Below are positions 36,877 to 40,148 of a stretch of DNA of 40,148 nt, one piece after another (positions within the stretch are counted from its first letter, which is position 1; each line of letters opens with the position of its first letter). Below the pieces are notes generated by a model that ran no database searches, was not told where the DNA came from, and saw nothing but the letters and a program-made list of their open reading frames with translations. The stretch spans positions 1 through 40,148 of the forward strand of contig NZ_JAPLAI010000015.1 in assembly GCF_026393345.1 (NCBI RefSeq). The letters are read 5' to 3'. This stretch comes from Microbacterium sp. GTDB taxonomy: Bacteria > Actinomycetota > Actinomycetes > Actinomycetales > Microbacteriaceae. The position numbers and the translations under genes were made by a program.

Positions 36877-37866
36877 GTGACTTTTTCGGCACTCCCCGTG
36901 TTCGCCAGCATCCCGAGCCCGACGATCAGCTACATCGATCTCGGGCCGGTGCGGATCCATTTCTACGCCCTGTGCATCATCGTCGGCATCATCGTCGCCG
37001 TGGTGCTCACGAACCGCCGCCTCGTCAAGCGTGGCGTGGAACCATGGGCCGTCATCGACATCGCGCTGTTCGCGGTGCCGATCGCGATCATCGGCGCTCG
37101 TATCTTCCACGTCCTCACCCACCTCGGGTTCTACGTCGGCGAGGACAAGAACACCTGGAACCCGTTCGAGCCCGGCTCGGTGTGGGCGATCTGGGAGGGT
37201 GGCATCGCCATCTACGGCGCGCTCATCGGCGGTGCCATCGGTGCGCTCATCGGCTGCCGCTGGACCGGCATACGGTTCTGGACGTTCGCCGACGCGCTGG
37301 CCCCCGGCCTCATCATCGCGCAGGCGCTCGGCCGCTTCGGCAACTACTTCAACCAGGAGCTGTTCGGTCAGCCGACGGACGCCTGGTGGGGCCTGGAGAT
37401 CGACTCCGACAACGCCGCCTACCCGCCGGGACTGCCAGAAGGCACGCTTTTCCAGCCGACCTTCCTGTACGAAGTGATCTGGAATCTCCTCGGCGCCGCG
37501 GTGCTCCTGTGGGCCGGCAACCGCTTCCGGCTGCAGTGGGGTCGCCTGTTCGGGCTGTACCTGGTCTGGTACAGCGCAGGCCGAATCGTCTGGGAAAACA
37601 TCCGTATCGACCCGAGCGACATCTACCTGGGGCTGCGCACCAATGTGTGGGCCGCGATCTTCGGTGTCGTCCTCGGCCTGGTCATCATGACGGTGCAGAA
37701 GCGCCGGCACCCGGGCCTCGAGCCGTCGCCGTACCGGCCGGGCCGCGAGTGGACCGGCAAAGCGGCTGTACAATCGCAGAACAGCGAGGACTTCGTTGAC
37801 GTGAGCGAACCCCCCACGACCGAAGCCGCCACGGGCGCTGCCACAAGCTCAGCCCCTTCGAATTAA
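36877..37866 (+). CDS. lgt: Prolipoprotein diacylglyceryl transferase
   Basis: Transfers diacylglycerol to the Cys of prolipoproteins at the outer face of the membrane. The 329-residue protein has about seven helices with the Lgt signature QALGRFGNYFNQELFG near 149-164 (catalytic Arg and Asn), IHFYALCIIVGI near 26, and YSAGRIVWENIRIDPSD near 228. The C-terminal tail after about residue 280 is acidic and Thr/Ala-rich with no similarity I recognise. The GTG start fits the -10 box 7 nt upstream. The lgt-gltB order follows trpA, as in related genera. Confidence 0.95.
   Translation: MTFSALPVFASIPSPTISYIDLGPVRIHFYALCIIVGIIVAVVLTNRRLVKRGVEPWAVIDIALFAVPIAIIGARIFHVLTHLGFYVGEDKNTWNPFEPGSVWAIWEGGIAIYGALIGGAIGALIGCRWTGIRFWTFADALAPGLIIAQALGRFGNYFNQELFGQPTDAWWGLEIDSDNAAYPPGLPEGTLFQPTFLYEVIWNLLGAAVLLWAGNRFRLQWGRLFGLYLVWYSAGRIVWENIRIDPSDIYLGLRTNVWAAIFGVVLGLVIMTVQKRRHPGLEPSPYRPGREWTGKAAVQSQNSEDFVDVSEPPTTEAATGAATSSAPSN
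37769..37774 (+). promoter_or_regulatory. Possible gltB -10 box inside the 3' end of lgt
   Basis: TACAAT stands out in the GC-rich end of lgt, about 140 bp before the gltB ATG. A promoter here would give gltB its own leader of roughly 135 nt. No clear -35 is seen. Confidence 0.4.
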
Positions 37867-37917
37867 TCCCGGGCCGATGTCGTCCCAGCATCCAGCACCA
37901 ATGTGAGGACGGTAGGT

Positions 37918-40148
<2,231 letters not shown>

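Overview
The window is about 40 kb of high-GC, densely packed, mostly plus-strand DNA from an actinobacterium, most likely a Microbacteriaceae (Microbacterium-like). The reasons are GC-rich third codon positions, frequent GTG starts, ATGA/GTGA overlaps between genes, -10 boxes of the TAGACT type, an HGxxPAAW small membrane protein, an actinobacterial IHF-like domain (here fused to guanylate kinase), a PriA without helicase motifs, and a gene order close to the conserved actinobacterial aro-efp-nusB-pyr-gmk-rpoZ-metK-priA-fmt-rsmB-rpe and his-trp-lgt-gltB strings. No tRNA, rRNA, CRISPR array, insertion sequence or phage gene was seen.

Layout. (1) 1-2816: aroC (5' end cut by the window edge), aroK and aroB, translationally coupled shikimate-pathway genes, closed by a strong bidirectional terminator. 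(2) 2871-8245: a quinate/shikimate catabolic island placed between aroB and aroQ. It holds an MHS-family shikimate importer and an NAD-type quinate/shikimate dehydrogenase (minus strand), a TetR regulator (minus), and a divergent two-domain 3-dehydroshikimate dehydratase followed 4 bp later by the type II dehydroquinase aroQ. Two nearly identical 18-bp palindromes, one in front of each transcription unit, are the probable TetR operators. (3) 8254-13986: a 73-bp hairpin, then efp, nusB, a SNF2-family ATPase and a metallo-beta-lactamase/Rieske fusion protein. (4) 14079-23660: the pyrimidine operon pyrR-pyrB-pyrC-(PH-like membrane protein)-carA-carB-pyrF, ending in an IHF-Gmk fusion, with a PyrR-binding hairpin that includes the pyrR Shine-Dalgarno. 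(5) 23779-29616: rpoZ, metK, priA, fmt, rsmB. (6) 29617-29949: 333 bp without a gene, filled by an 85-bp tandem repeat that forms three hairpins, then the rpe promoter. (7) 29950-40148: rpe, hisE-hisG-hisF-hisI, a Trp-associated membrane protein, an HGxxPAAW protein, trpC-trpB-trpA, lgt, and the first two thirds of gltB (cut by the window edge).

How the genes work together. The window supplies chorismate and tryptophan synthesis, histidine synthesis, UMP synthesis except pyrD and pyrE, SAM synthesis, glutamate synthesis, and several translation/replication housekeeping functions. The catabolic island should import shikimate/quinate and convert it via 3-dehydroshikimate to protocatechuate, sharing aroQ with the biosynthetic route.

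Most notable observations: carA carries two frame-changing lesions 330 bp apart (a deletion removing the SNGPGDP region and a 34-bp tandem duplication) that together keep the frame open but scramble about 108 residues of the glutaminase domain; this is either a real pseudogene or a consensus/assembly error. Also notable are the two-operator TetR circuit, the IHF-Gmk fusion, the 85-bp hairpin array, the 73-bp palindromic element before efp, three apparently leaderless promoters with the same geometry, and the absence of trpE from its usual slot.
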